In this document: positions 22,830 to 34,215 of the stretch, in pieces
Numbering within the stretch: position 1 is the first letter of the stretch
Layout of the letters: every line of letters begins with the position of its first letter
Source of the DNA: Ctena decussata
Lineage: Eukaryota; Mollusca; Bivalvia; Lucinida; Lucinidae
Assembly: GCA_963989385.1 (NCBI GenBank)
Contig: OZ022499.1
Location: 55,171,197 to 55,235,196, forward strand
Length of the DNA: 64,000 nt
Direction of reading: 5' to 3'
Program-made: the position numbers and the translations under genes
The notes under the pieces: generated by a model
What the model saw: the letters and a program-made list of their open reading frames with translations, nothing else
What the model was told of the DNA's origin: nothing
The model's database searches: none

Positions 22830-24569
22830 AAACAAGAGGACCATTGGTCCTGTAGCTCACCCGAGTCCATTCAGCCTCAGTACTCTAAGGTAAGTTACTC
22901 TATGGCCATCGGTCAACTGGTTCTGGTGAAAAAGATTTTTAAAGGTTTTAACCATATATGGGCATGGAGGACATGTTGGTCATGTGACCTGGACATTTGA
23001 AAAAAATTTCTTTCCCTCAACCCCCTGGAGGCTCTATATGAAGTTTGGTTTCAAAACTGGCCCAGGGGCGTTTGAGGAGATGGTTTGATATTGTCAAAAT
23101 GACAGAGTTCTGGGTCAAAAGTCAAAGAATGACCTTGATCTCTTGTACTCATAAATCTTCATGTACTCATTAAGATGACTGTAGATATCAATTTTTAGGT
23201 ATAAATCTTCAAAACTTTCCATGAAATCTTATGTTCTAGCATTTTCCCACATTTGACCTTGCCATAAAATAGTCATGGTCAACCCAAGGTCATCATTTTG
23301 AACAATCTTGATAGTACTGGAGATCCCAATGCTACATACCAAGCTTCAAGGCCATCGGTCAATTGGTTCTGGAGAAAAAGATTTTTAAAGGTTTTTACCA
23401 TATATGGGCCTGGCGGCCATGTTGGTCATGTGACCTGGACCGGTTGAACTAATTTTCATTTCCTCAAACCCCTGGAGGCTCTATATGGAATTTGGTTACA
23501 ATTTGCCCAGTTGTTTTTGAGGAGATTGTTTGATATTGTCAAAATATGAGAGTTCTGGGTCAAAGGTCAAAGAATGACCTTGACCTCTTGTACTCACAAA
23601 TCTTCATGTACTCATAAAGATAACTGTATATACCAATTTTTAGGCATAAATCTTCAGGACTTTCCATGAAATCTTATGTTCTAGCAATCTCCCACATTTG
23701 ACCTTGCCATAAAAAAGATCAAGGTCAACCAAAGGTCATAATTTGAACAACCTTGATAGTACTTGAGTACCCAAAGCAACATACCAAGTTTCAAGGCCAT
23801 CGGTCAATTGGTTCTGGAGAAGAAGATTTTCAAAGGTTTTTACCATATATGGGCGTGGCAGCCATATTGGTCATGTGACCTGGACCGTATGAATAAGTTT
23901 TTGTTCCCTCAACTCCTGGAGGCTCTATATGAAATTTGGTTTCAATTGGCCCAAGGACTTTTGAGGAGATTGTTTGGAATTGTCAACATATGAGAGTTCT
24001 GGGTCAAAGGTCAAAGAATGACCTTGACCTCTTGTACTCATAAATCTTCATGTACTAATTAAGATGACTATAGATACCAATTATTAGCCCAAAATTTTCA
24101 ACAGTTTCCAAGATATCTTATGTTCTAGCATTTTACCATAGAAAAGCACAAGGAAGAAAATTTGACCTTACGGTAAAAAAGGTCAAGGTCAACCTAAGGT
24201 CATAATTTGAACAATCTTGGTAGTACTCGCGTACCTGATGCTACATACCAAGTTTCAAGGCCATCGGCCTACTGGTTCTGGAGAAGAAGATTTTTTTAGG
24301 TTTTAACCATATATGGGCATGGCGGCCATGTTGGTCATGTGACCAGGACCGTTTGAACAATTTTTCGTTCCTAAAGTCCCGGGAGGCTACATATGAAATT
24401 TGGTTACAATTGGCCCAGTGGTTTCAGAGGAGAAGTTGTTTGAAAATGTTGACGGACGGACGACGGACGGACGGACGGACGGACGGACGGACGGACGACG
24501 TACGACGACGGACGACGGAGCCTGACCATACTATAAGCTCCCCCGGAGCCTCTGGCTCAGGTGAGCTAA
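22830..24569 (+). repeat. Tandem-core element, about 450-bp units x 3.7
   Basis: The head has AACAAGAGGACCATTGGTCCT, with an AGGACC/GGTCCT hairpin, then CTCACCCGAG. The core repeats at marks GGCCATCGGTCAA.TGGTTCTGG near 22903, 23352, 23796 and 24261 (about 449, 444 and 465 bp apart). Each unit contains CATATATGGGC, TTGGTCATGTGACC, CCTCTTGTACTCATAAATC and CATTTGACCTTGCC. The end holds a (GACG)n tract at about 24447-24517 and a hairpin-like tail CTCCCCCGGAGCCTCTGGCTC with AGGTGAGCT. It is not coding: the frames inside are interrupted in each unit. This repeat style is widespread in bivalves, but its class is not established here. Confidence 0.8.
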
Positions 24570-25539
24570 AAATGTAAAACAAATGAAATTGTCAAAGCAA
24601 GGAAATTCGACGGCTATTCGGATACTTAATTGCAGGTTTGCTTTGAATACTGGCGATGCACATTTTCAGAAAATTTGATATGATTTAAATTTTATATTAA
24701 TCTGAAAAGAACGGTGCTTGTACTGTGGTACTGTTTCGGCCCAGGAAATGAGTATGTCATTGTTTAAGATGGTAAATGTACCGATAACCGTGACGAACCT
24801 ACTCAAACTGCCCGGCCTAATAAGGCGTGTTTTAAATCGAGCCCATGTTATCCTTTGGAAGAATAAATTTAACATGAGTTAATATTTTTTTAAATTTTTG
24901 TTTGCAATTGTACTTATTGACACAAACAGGAATTCTTAATTTATACATTGTAGTACGCCTTAATTCAAGGCCAAGGTTTCGAAAGCACTTCATATTAATT
25001 GTCCGGCCAAAAGTACTGTACTTTAGTATATTGCATATAGGTTAAGGGTCGAAATTAAGGACAGGTGTTCAAGGTGGCAAAACCAAAACAAAACAACAAC
25101 AACAAAAAACAACAACAGGCAATTCGAGGAATTCTGCCAATCAATACATGCCAAAACTCGCTAACTGAGATAAAATCTCACTAAATTAATTTCGTCTTTC
25201 TTTAAATGGCTTTCCATAAGATTTTCAAATTCTGAGTTATTATTTAGTATGCGTTTTGGATTATTTCTTCTAAAATAGAAAATCAAATAATAATGATAAT
25301 AAATAAAAGGAGAACGGAGTTCTCATCTAATTTTGCGTGCTAAATGAACCAAAGAGAACGTTTCTATAACATGTTTAGATTATCTTTGACGGTATTTTTT
25401 TGTAAAAGTCTCTCTTATATTTATCGAATCTTACTTAAAAATGCATCAGATCCCACAGATTGTGATCCAGAGCCTACGGCATGTATGCTGTCACCGACCA
25501 ACTTCGTATTTTGCTGGTGCCGCTCGGCAGTGTAAAACA
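24570..25539. other. No gene recognised
   Basis: AT-rich spacer with a (CAA)n stretch at about 25085-25117. No element boundary seen. Confidence 0.4.
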
Positions 25540-25760
25540 ACCCGCGACACGAGAAAACCAACAAAGTGGCATGTGGGCCCAGCAAAGGATCATAGCAGCC
25601 TGGGCATCCGCCCAATCTGATCAGAGTCTTTGCAGTGCACTATTTAAAGAGTAGCTAAGGATCTAAGCTACCTCCATACCGACAACTGAGACTCTAATCA
25701 GACTGGGCGGATGCCCAGGCTGATCTGAGTCTTCGCTTGGCGCACATGCCGTTTTGTTGA
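25540..25760 (-). mobile_element. PAL236 palindromic MITE, decayed termini
   Basis: The left end starts CCCGCGACACGAGAAAACC (terminal GAG lost) and the right arm fades after GCCGTTTTGTTGACGGC. The core blocks CAGCCTGGGCATCCGCCCA and CAGACTGGGCGGATGCCCAG are clear. The centre reads AAGGATCTAAGC, '-' orientation. No duplication remains. Confidence 0.8.
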
Positions 25761-25936
25761 CGGCAGAAAATGATGTGTGTCAATGATTGATGATGTTTGA
25801 AAGTATATACCGCTTTGATTATAGTTGCTATTTTCAAGCTAAGAGCGTTAAACCATTTTTTGATTCCAATGTTTCAATAGGTAGAAAACCCCCGAGAGAA
25901 TCTGTCGGGAAATTACTAGTCTAGCCGAACTAACAA

Positions 25937-26013
25937 CATCTTCGCTAGCCAAGGGTACTGAGTCCACTACGTAAGGAACGTAGTGGACTCAGTACCCTTG
26001 GCTAGCGAAGATG
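25937..26013. repeat. Perfect snapback hairpin, 36-bp arms, 5-nt loop
   Basis: The left arm (25937-25972, CATCTTCGCTAGCC...CACTACGT) and the right arm (25978-26013) are exact complements, with loop AAGGA. The sequence GAACTAACAA lies just before (25927-25936), and GAACTAACAAC is repeated from 26013, so the hairpin sits between direct repeats like a small insertion. No related copy is seen in this window. Perfect pairing implies recent origin or gene conversion between arms. Confidence 0.9.
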
Positions 26014-26506
26014 AACTAACAACCGAACAACAATCTCTGTAGGTATCCAAACCGAAAGAGGCCCTGTTGCTTCTTTTCTGGGTTATGTTAAAATATATTT
26101 TAGCTTACAGTTTAAGCATTTTTGTTTAAACAAACAACAACAGATTTTTATTTTATTTTCTAGGGCGTAAGATAGCTTCCTGCGCTGAACTTCAGTTATC
26201 TGTAGAATTGGACATGCATGCATAAAATCAACTTTGTTTTGATCTATTTTTTTGTGTCTCGTTATACCAGCTGGTTATGTTACACTTATAATTTGCCTTA
26301 CATGTTATAATAAAATTCATTAGCTCAAAATAAATACTTAACATGTAGGCCGTATTTTAAATATTTGCTAAAAGATCTTTAAAGGCATATTCCTTTTTCT
26401 TTCCTTGGTACTCAAAACCTCTTCATTCAAACAGCTCCGCCTTTCGAACGTGTGCTTCAAACAAACTGCAGGTGAAACTTTGAAGAGAGATTTTGGTAAT
26501 CCATTT

Positions 26507-26742
26507 GAGCCGCGACGCGAGAAAACCAACAATGTGGTCGTCCGCCCACCTGAGACTCAGATCAGCCTGGGCATTCACCCAGTCTGATCAGACTCTTTGC
26601 TAAGCGCTTAAAGGGTAGCTGAGGGACTAAGCTACCTTCATGCGGAAAACGAAGACTCTGATCAGACTGGGCGGATGCCCAGGCTGATCTGAGTCTGCGC
26701 TGGACGCACGACCACATTGTTGGTTTTGTCACGTCGCGGCCC
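26507..26742 (-). mobile_element. PAL236 palindromic MITE, full length 236 bp
   Basis: Termini GAGCCGCGACGCGAG and CACGTCGCGGCCC, with one terminal T-to-C change. ATTT duplication at 26503-26506 and 26743-26746. Confidence 0.93.
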
Positions 26743-27029
26743 ATTTGTGTTTAACCTAAATGTCAAGAGTGTAGGTGTGCAAATACTCCTGTTCAAAGAA
26801 TATCATAAGTTAATACCCATGTTTGCATATCACTTGCTGACACAGATGGCAGACACTGACATATACATTTACTTGCGTTAAAGTAGATTATCTAATCCAA
26901 GAAAAAAAAAAAAAAAAGATCTCAAATAATGAGATGGGTTTGGTAGCTTTCACGCGGGCCAAAAAACTAACTAAATGTTTCGAACTATTGCAGAGGCTAA
27001 GGACGAGAGTTTGGATCAAGTAAAACACG

Positions 27030-27290
27030 TTTAAGCTCCCAGTAATTTATCACTGAACGCTCAAAGGCGGTACTTCTGCTGTGGTTCCTCATTGTTTATT
27101 GTTCTTGTTGTGCATGTCGGTACGTTTGCTCACCTGTTTAGTGGGAGGTGTTTTTAGTTGAAGTAGCTGACTGACCACCTGCCTGAGAAATAGCTGTTCA
27201 TTCGATTTACCGTGCCTGCGTGTCAATTTAAGTACATCCTTTTCCTTTTGGTTTTGGGGGCATGATATGTATCTTATTGTATTAGTTCCA
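27030..27290 (+). repeat. Dispersed repeat, copy 2 (pair with 3310-3600)
   Basis: See copy 1. Here the block is followed within 40 bp by a truncated PAL236 copy. Confidence 0.45.
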
Positions 27291-27330
27291 GGTCAGTTTA
27301 TATATATTTACTTCGGCTGTCTGGTTTGGT

Positions 27331-27388
27331 TGATTTGAGTCTGCGCTGGGCACACAACAACTTTGTTGGTTTTCTCGTGTCGCGGCTC
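27331..27388. mobile_element. PAL236 fragment, right terminus only (58 bp)
   Basis: Retains TTTGAGTCTGCGCTGGGC through CTCGTGTCGCGGCTC, followed by ATTT. The left arm and core are missing, so orientation cannot be set. Confidence 0.85.
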
Positions 27389-27475
27389 ATTTATCTCAGT
27401 TATTATACAGCGAGGAAGATGGGAGAACTCATATCACAGGCTGTGGATCCCAGCCATTTACTTGAAGAAGATCAG

Positions 27476-27680
27476 GACTTTAGTGGTTGCTATGCTGTTT
27501 CTAAGGCAGAATTTTTATGAAGGAGATGCCCTACAACTATGAAATTTGCTCAGGAAGAACAGTCTAAAAAAGACTGTTCCTCCAGAGCCAATTTCATAAT
27601 TGTAGGGAACCCACTTTCATAGAAATATAGCCTTAGCAACAGCATAACAACCACTTAAGTCGTTTTATAAATATGGCCCC
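27476..27680. mobile_element. PAL222 palindromic MITE, copy 2, left end truncated
   Basis: The right end is intact (AAATATGGCCCC). The left arm starts inside the family at TAGTGGTTGCTATGCTG. The central hairpin AACAGTCT.....AGACTGTT is retained. Confidence 0.85.
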
Positions 27681-28019
27681 AGTTTGTTTCCGTAAGTTTA
27701 ACGATAAATCTAGCGCGATTGGCATACTTGCAATGGACTTTACTATCTTAGTTTGCTCTAGTCACATGACTTAGATGGTAGGGTCCATAAATTTGACTCG
27801 CAGGAACTCTGTTAAAAGCAAAACGAAAAAATGCCCTATTTTTCTAGTTTGTTTTTAGAATGTCTGTATTACAATCTCGGTTGTAGGACCATGTCATGCT
27901 GAAAATCGAAGCAGCCATGTGAGAATATGACAAATTCCTGATCTTGGTCAAAAACTAGAATATTATGGCGATAAAATAATATTGTCTGGCCTGACTGAGG
28001 TGGTTTAACCACGTGTATT

Positions 28020-28424
28020 ATCGATATAACAGAAACTAATGACTCGGAATTAAGACCTTTTGCTGACGACTGTGTTTGCTATCGTGAAATCAGAGGTAAT
28101 GAAGACACGGTGAAACTACAGGAGAATATAGATCATTTAGGGTGTTTGGCGAGGAGTTGGGACATGAGATTCCAATCAGTCATATGTAATATAACGCAGA
28201 TTAAAAGGAAACGGACCAAGATAATCAATGCGTCCTTTACCTTAGAGGGAACGGTTCTCGATAACGTAGAAACTATCCAGTACCTCAGTATGACCATTAC
28301 CAATGATTTGAAATGGAACACAATGGTCTCAAAGTCTTCTGGTTTAGCAAAGACAATTCTGAATTGCACAGTGAAAAGGAAAGAAGAAGAGGTAGACAAA
28401 GAAGAGGTTGGAAAACAATATTAA
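28020..28424 (+). pseudogene. LINE reverse transcriptase fragment (FADD motif onward)
   Basis: In the frame of codon 28110 the translation upstream and downstream reads IIDITETNDSELRPFADDCVC at about 28032-28079. This is the RT YINDI spacer and the FADD catalytic pair (Asp codons at 28065 and 28068). It then continues about 100 residues through QENIDHLG, WDMRFQ and VETIQYLSMTITNDLKWN, the palm/thumb region of CR1/Jockey-like LINE RTs. It ends soon after KTILNC, where sequence from another LINE takes over. The amino-terminal RT and the endonuclease are absent. Dead copy. The clade is inferred from motif style. Confidence 0.8.
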
Positions 28425-28545
28425 GAAGTGGACAAGGATGGACTTTGCTAGCTTAACTAGGGCAGCGGAAGACAGGACTAAGTGGAAAGGGATTGTTGTA
28501 AAGCCATCTGTGGTGTCCCAACGACCTCGCAAGGTTATGGGAAAG
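28385..28545 (+). pseudogene. Second LINE C-terminus, frameshifted
   Basis: Starts GRQRRGW in one frame, shifts near 28403, then reads NNIKKWTRMDFASLTRAAED and DRTKWKGIVVKPSVVSQRP. This is a typical extreme C-terminus of an endonuclease-RT polyprotein (GRQRKRWEDNIKEW.. / ..RVAEDRxRWR). It abuts the previous RT fragment with almost no spacer, and the two do not form a continuous single ORF. This is either a chimera formed by template switching or one element with an internal deletion. Confidence 0.65.
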
Positions 28546-29565
28546 ACTAGACTAGTTTTACAATCATTAAAATCTAATAGCACAGTTTGTGACTTTAAAC
28601 TGTATCAATTTTTATTAATTTTGTCAGTGATATTACAAAATTTAATATTACTGAGTGCGTTTCCATTGATCAACATCGAATTGCCAACCCTAAAATATAC
28701 ACTAATTGAGTATGAACTCAATCCCGAGCCTACTACTCGAAAGAAAACTATTTAGGAGACGGACTGGCAATGACTACTTGATAATTGCTTAAATTTGACT
28801 TTTTATTTTTACAAATTAGTTTAAATAGGACCACAGTACATCAGACTGGTTCAACTCAAAATCGGTCTCAAACTCTGCAGGAGAAACAGTTGAAACGGCC
28901 TATTAATGTTTAAAAGTCAGATAGAATATAAAAGCATAACTGGGAGTTATTGCATGATACATGTACTGAAACACATGGCTTAATCCGTTAAGGAGGTAGA
29001 CTATTATCAGTTGAAATTTTGTCCAAGTGATAAAATTTCTATACTGTATGTATTTAACATGTGAATTCTGTGCTATGGTGAGAAATGTTCTCAAAAATAA
29101 AATTTTACGACTTAAGCGCATTGTCTTTCAAACAATTTCGTTACCATACAATATGGTTTTCCAGACTCCTGCTGTCTTTCTTCTTTCTTTCGTTCCTCGG
29201 TTCAAACACTATTAATTTTTATCAAAGATATACATGTGAATATTTTACAGTTAACATAGAGCATCTGAAAGAAAGCTCTAAGCGTATAGGGTCAATTTCA
29301 TCCTTTTTTTTTCGAGGAAACTATTATTTTAGAACTTATTAGTCACCACTGCTTTGTGTTAAATATGCTATGTGGCACCCTAAAAATTCATCATAATGCA
29401 TGTTATATTCCCTGGTTCTTTGGCATCATACCCCAATTCTTGCACAGATCGGCGCTAGAAGATGTGAACTGCATTTCACATTAAATTGGATTGATGACAG
29501 ACTCAGTAAAAGGAGCTTCCCACTGTCTCTGGTTGTGCTTCCTGTTGTGTTCTAATGACACTTAT
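28546..29565. other. No feature recognised
   Basis: AT-rich spacer. The frames at 28903-29342 are short and overlap one another. No motif seen. Confidence 0.4.
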
Positions 29566-29569
29566 ATAT

Positions 29570-29763
29570 GAGCCGCGACACGAGAAAATCAACAAAGTGG
29601 CTGTGCGCAAAGTGCAGACTCTAAGTGCTTAAAGGGTTGCTAAGGATCTAAACTACCTCCATGCGGACAGCGAAGACTCTGATCAGGCTGGGCGGATGCC
29701 CAGGCTGATCTGAGTCTGCGCTGGGCGCACAACCACTTTGTTAGTTTTCTCATGTCGCGGCTC
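29570..29763 (-). mobile_element. PAL236 palindromic MITE, 194-bp copy with left-arm deletion
   Basis: About 42 bp of the left arm are lost between GCAGACTC and TAAGTGCTTAAAGG, which removes the CAGCCTGGGCATCCG block. The right arm is complete. ATAT duplication at 29566-29569 and 29764-29767. Confidence 0.92.
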
Positions 29764-30242
29764 ATATACAGTTCTTATTGAGATTGACATTTTCAGTGCG
29801 CAAGAAGGTTGCTACTGCTCCTGGTTGCTGTAAGAAATCTCAGAAACAGAACATGAGCTTATTCTTTTCGAGACCAACGAAAGCATAGAAAGGTTGTCAT
29901 ATTTTTTTTCTTTCTGTACTTTCCCCATAACAGCTTAATTTAAGTTGCTCAGCCTCAATCTCAGATTCAAAGCAAAGCAGAGAAAAGTCTTTAACGCACA
30001 TATACTTCTACGGTAGTGTAATGGTGTATACCAATAAAGCAAAGGAGTTGCAGAGATTTAATTGCTTTCTATTGGTGTCAATTATAAGACAGTCATAGTC
30101 TCAAGATACATACTTGACATAACAAGACGAATTAATGACTTGCATCCAGTTCTTGAAAAGCATATTTTCATTAATTGACTTGCCCTTGTTAAAACCTGCA
30201 CTTATACTGCTCCGCCCCTAATTCAGATTTGCGTTTATATTT

Positions 30243-30478
30243 GAGCCGCGACGCGAGAAAACCAACAATGTGGTGATGCGTCCAGCGCAGACTCAGATCA
30301 GCCTGGGCATCCGCCCAGTCCGATCAGAGTCTTCGCTGTCCGCATGGAGATAGCTTAGTACCTGAGCTACCCTTTGAGCACTTAACGAAGAGTCTGGTCA
30401 GACTGGGCAGATGACCAGGCTGATCTGAGTCTACGCTGGGCGCACAACCACATTGTTGGTTTTGTCGTGTCGCGGCTC
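30243..30478 (+). mobile_element. PAL236 palindromic MITE, full length 236 bp
   Basis: Termini GAGCCGCGACGCGAG and CGTGTCGCGGCTC. ATTT duplication at 30239-30242 and 30479-30482. Confidence 0.93.
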
Positions 30479-30629
30479 ATTTTATTTCTAATACACGTCT
30501 ATATCTGCGACATTGTCATATATGTACAACTGTAAATATTCCTTTCCGTAGAATATCATTGGCCAGTAGTTTGTTTGTACTTTGCCTTTGTTGACATAGC
30601 AGCTGAGTATTCAGATCATGATTTAGATA

Positions 30630-30843
30630 CAGTCAACTCTGATATCTCGAAGTTGAAGCTCATCCCAAACTATTGATATCTTAAAGTAAATTTTCTGATC
30701 CCAGAAAATTTACTTTGAGATATCAGTAGTTTGAGGTAACAGGAGTTGAAATGTAAATAAAAATATGGAATAAATCCAAACTATGTTCTTTGATATCAGA
30801 GGTACTTTGAGATATCAGTATTCGAGATATCGAGAGTTGACTA
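30630..30843. mobile_element. Pogo-type MITE, 214 bp, copy 2
   Basis: Left end CAGTCAACTCTGATATCTCG, right end CGAGATATCGAGAGTTGACT with the last G changed to A. TA flanks at 30628-30629 and 30844-30845 fit a Tc1/mariner-pogo target site. Same length and internal plan as 8933-9146. Confidence 0.75.
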
Positions 30844-30845
30844 TA

Positions 30846-31685
30846 TCTATACCTTGAGATGCATTCGTATTTCATAATTTTGTGTCTTTTGAAAATTTTG
30901 TTTCACCAAAGTATCGACCGCTTTGAACACAAAGACAATCGAAACAAATTTGAAAGTATCAGCAACTTTAAATTTTCATATTGATAAAGAGATCTCAAGA
31001 TATTTCGTAAGAAATTTCCCTGACATTAAAAGAAAATCCAGGTGTTTTAATCCGACCGTGGCAACCCTTGCTGCAAGGACCAGATTCAAGAATGAAAGAC
31101 CAATATTACAGACATCTTGTGGCATCCGAATATTATGGTAAAAACATATTTTCATATAAAAATATGTATGCGATTAATAAGCCATAAATTCATCGAAGCA
31201 AAGTCCGTGACGACTTCCAACTTAGTTAATGTGATTATACATTAAGATCTTTCATGGTTGATTGTATCTTTGAATCGCCTCAATAGCTATAATTGAAGAT
31301 TGCTACATCTGTTCAAATGTCAGACCTAAATTTGATCCTATTTTCATATGAACCATTCAGTCATCTTTTTTTTTAAAGAAAAATATCTTTTCATAAATGT
31401 CATCACTTTTGAGAATTCATATATACTCAAACCAATTTCTAACCGACCACTGTTTAAAATTAAATATTTTAGTCATTTTTGCTATTGATTAGAACTAAAC
31501 TTGGCACGCATTTGTCTGCGGTAATCAACAATATTCTATACTTGTATAGGGCTATTTACAAAGCATATAAAATTTTGTTGACCCCTGTAAAAAGTAAGCA
31601 AATCCACAAGGAGATAAGCAGTCTGTTAGAAATTGGTTTTGTTTGTTACCACTTGCTTATTCGGGGTCCAACTGAACCATGCCAA
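30846..31685. other. No gene recognised
   Basis: Contains a 72-codon frame at 30923-31141 (ISRYFVRNFPDIKRK), with a GTAAG site inside it at about 31006-31010. No homology is recognised, and it is not called as a gene. Confidence 0.35.
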
Positions 31686-31747
31686 GTCCCTCGGGAGCTG
31701 TTGAAAACTACGGCCTTCGGCCTCTTTTTGAACAGCTCCCGAGGGAC
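31686..31747. repeat. Snapback hairpin, 17-bp perfect arms
   Basis: GTCCCTCGGGAGCTGTT pairs exactly with AACAGCTCCCGAGGGAC. AAAA/TTTT extends the stem, and the loop holds its own hairpin GGCCTTCGGCC. Two nested perfect stems. It is not a bacterial terminator in this context. A one-off sequence in this window. Confidence 0.85.
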
Positions 31748-33639
31748 CTGCATGAAAAATACCTGTTTGATCCCTATATTAGTTGCTTTGAATTTGTCCC
31801 TTAATAGTTCAAAAGAAAAAAAAAGAAAGAAAAAAAAAACACATTAGGGAAGGATAAGGCAGCGAAAGGAGAGAGATGGGCTCCGCCTGTCATCAGCTGT
31901 GCCCAAGATACAGTGGGTCTCTAACCCCCACTGCCCCTACGGCTATTAGGCTATGGGAAACCTTTACCTTTAAACTACCAATTTCTTGAGACAGAAAATG
32001 AATGGAACTTAAAGTAAACTGTATAACGAATGATCTTATGTGATGTTTGGAAACATGCAGATATTCTGACCATAAATAAGATCACTTTTACCATGCATAT
32101 CACATTTAAACTTTAAAACGACGAGCTTCGTATTCATGTTAATTTCTAAGTTTATGTAAATTGGTCACTTATGATTGTGTTACGAACACCTGTGTGAAAA
32201 AGGTGTCATTTTCGACTCCATTATTGGTGTGCAAACAGCATTATATAACATGTCTATATCACAGACTTCGCTAAATGGAATAAAAATGCACATATTATGC
32301 AGATATGCTCTATTCTGAAAGCACGTCTTTGTATACTGATAAAATGTCTCGTGTGCGGCTAATTATAATGTCACACAAATTTGCTTATTTTACATTTCAG
32401 CGCTTTTTACGCTTCGGTACAAAAGTACGGGAATAGTTGTTGTAGTCACTCTGGCGTCGGCGTCTCCTTTCGGTCAGTTTCAGCGTCGTCATTCGAATGA
32501 AATGTTTTGGTTACAGGATTTTATTTTCTTTGTATAAAACCTTATTTTAACCCTTGGTTGGATTCAACTGATACTTGCATATTAGTTGTAAGATATTAAT
32601 CCAATCATTCCTCTCGGTAACCTTGAGGTCAAGGTCATGGACTTAGAAATTTGAATTTTTCAAATGAACCTCGACAAGTCGGACCAAAGACGGGAAAACA
32701 TCAAGTGTCAATCAACTTTATAGAATACCGATCAAATGTTTAGCTTTAAGTCGGAACCTTCATTAAGTTCCAGGTTGGCCCACAAGTGAAAAAGCGATGT
32801 TCTGCTTGTGGAAGGTCGGGTGTTTTGTCCTTTCGCCCACCTCTGCTAACGATCGGTTCAATATAAGAAAAACATTCTTAAAAGGGCCTTAAAAACATAT
32901 ACTCGCCAAAATAAGTTATGCCACAATTTCAATATTGATATTGACGATTTCAGATTTAATGGTTTTAAAGTATTTTGCTTTTAATTGGTTGCCCAAACAT
33001 TTGTCCACGGAAAAGTTTTTAAGTTTGAGTTTCCTCCTTCCGTGTACAGAGTTACCTCGCATAGCTAGTAAACAATAGAAACTGAGACTAGACCTTTACT
33101 GCCAACGCGCTGTACCACGATATTTGCTTATTTAAGGTAGACGAATACTGAATAGAAATATTGGCGGGGCATTCAAACCATTATACCATCTAAATAACCC
33201 AGAGCTATAAAACATTTGGGTAAGAAAAAAACAATTTTCACCGTTTTGTTTTCCTAAAAAACAATATTTTGTATTTCTACATATTATTTTTAAACATTTT
33301 CCATTAAAATTCATATCTCTAGCACATGAATGCACTTTCATTTCAGCAAATCATATAATCTGTAATATATGATATTTGAAACAAACTGATAACAAAAAAT
33401 TGCAGTTTTCTTGTTAATAAGTATATTTTTACATTCTTTGAAAAAATGCAAGAAAATTGAATTTCATGAAAAACGTCATGAAAAATATTATCAATCGATG
33501 GGGCATGCTTATGCGTATTATTTTAGTAAAACTTACGTCGTATGTTAAAGAATAAAACAAAAAAACAATCATTTCACCGTTTCGTTTCCTAGAAAAACAA
33601 TGTTTAAGTTCAAAATATCCCCAAAACAGACTGCCCAAA
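31748..33639. other. No gene recognised
   Basis: A (GAAA)n-type purine run lies at about 31810-31838. At 32400-32480 TACGGGAATAG and GGCGTCGGCGTCTCC resemble the head of bivalve tandem-core repeats but lack a core. Frames on the minus strand at 33132-33656 are short and AT-driven. Confidence 0.35.
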
Positions 33640-33840
33640 TTCTGCACCTGCTGCAAGCACAGCCGGTCCTTGCCCTATTATTTATTTTCCTGTTATTCGG
33701 TTCTACCATAGAGTAATGTCGACAAAAATGCGCAGATGGAATGGAAACTGTGAAGATCTTGATCATTCTGGTTCCTAAGGAACAGTCTGATCTCAGTTTT
33801 CACTGTTTGTACAGACCTATGTGCCCGAAAACTTAGGATC
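33640..33840. repeat. Repeat fragments (SINE-like tract and a palindrome relative)
   Basis: CTGCACCTGCTGCAAGCACA followed by GGTCCTTGCCCTATTATT matches 51732-51772 of the SINE at 51571-51835. Then GCAGATGGAATGG and AACAGTCTGATCTCAGTTTT with CACTGTTTG match 52216-52280 in the same order. Both are decayed. Confidence 0.5.
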
Positions 33841-33975
33841 TTTACGGTAGATATTGTAAGTGTATATTATAACAGTATTTACTCCACAGTTAGTCGATTT
33901 GATGATGAACAATAACTCTGTTTGTTTTTTAAACAAGCAAGAACAGAGTTCTTCCGGGATCATCCACCTTAATTT

Positions 33976-34211
33976 GAGCCGCGACACGACAAAACCAACA
34001 ATGTGGTTATGCGCCCAGCGCAGACTCAGATCAGCCTTGGCATCCGCCTAGTCCACTCAGACTTTTCGCTAAGCGCTTAAAGGGTAGCTAAGGGTCTAAG
34101 CTACCTCCATACGGACAGCGAAGACTCTGATCAGACTGGGCGGATGCCCAGGCTGATCTGAGTCTGCGCTGGGCGCACAACCACATTGTTGGTTTTGTCG
34201 TGTCGCGGCTC
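33976..34211 (-). mobile_element. PAL236 palindromic MITE, full length 236 bp
   Basis: Termini GAGCCGCGACACGAC and GTCGTGTCGCGGCTC, perfectly complementary. ATTT duplication at 33972-33975 and 34212-34215. Confidence 0.95.
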
Positions 34212-34215
34212 ATTT

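Noticed and set aside
31686..31747. Bacterial rho-independent terminator
   Set aside because: Hairpin followed by no meaningful T run on the far side; surrounding DNA is eukaryotic repeat-rich sequence.
31479..31847. 122-codon plus-strand ORF
   Set aside because: It reads straight through the perfect hairpin at 31686-31747 and a poly-purine run, so the frame is not a conserved protein.
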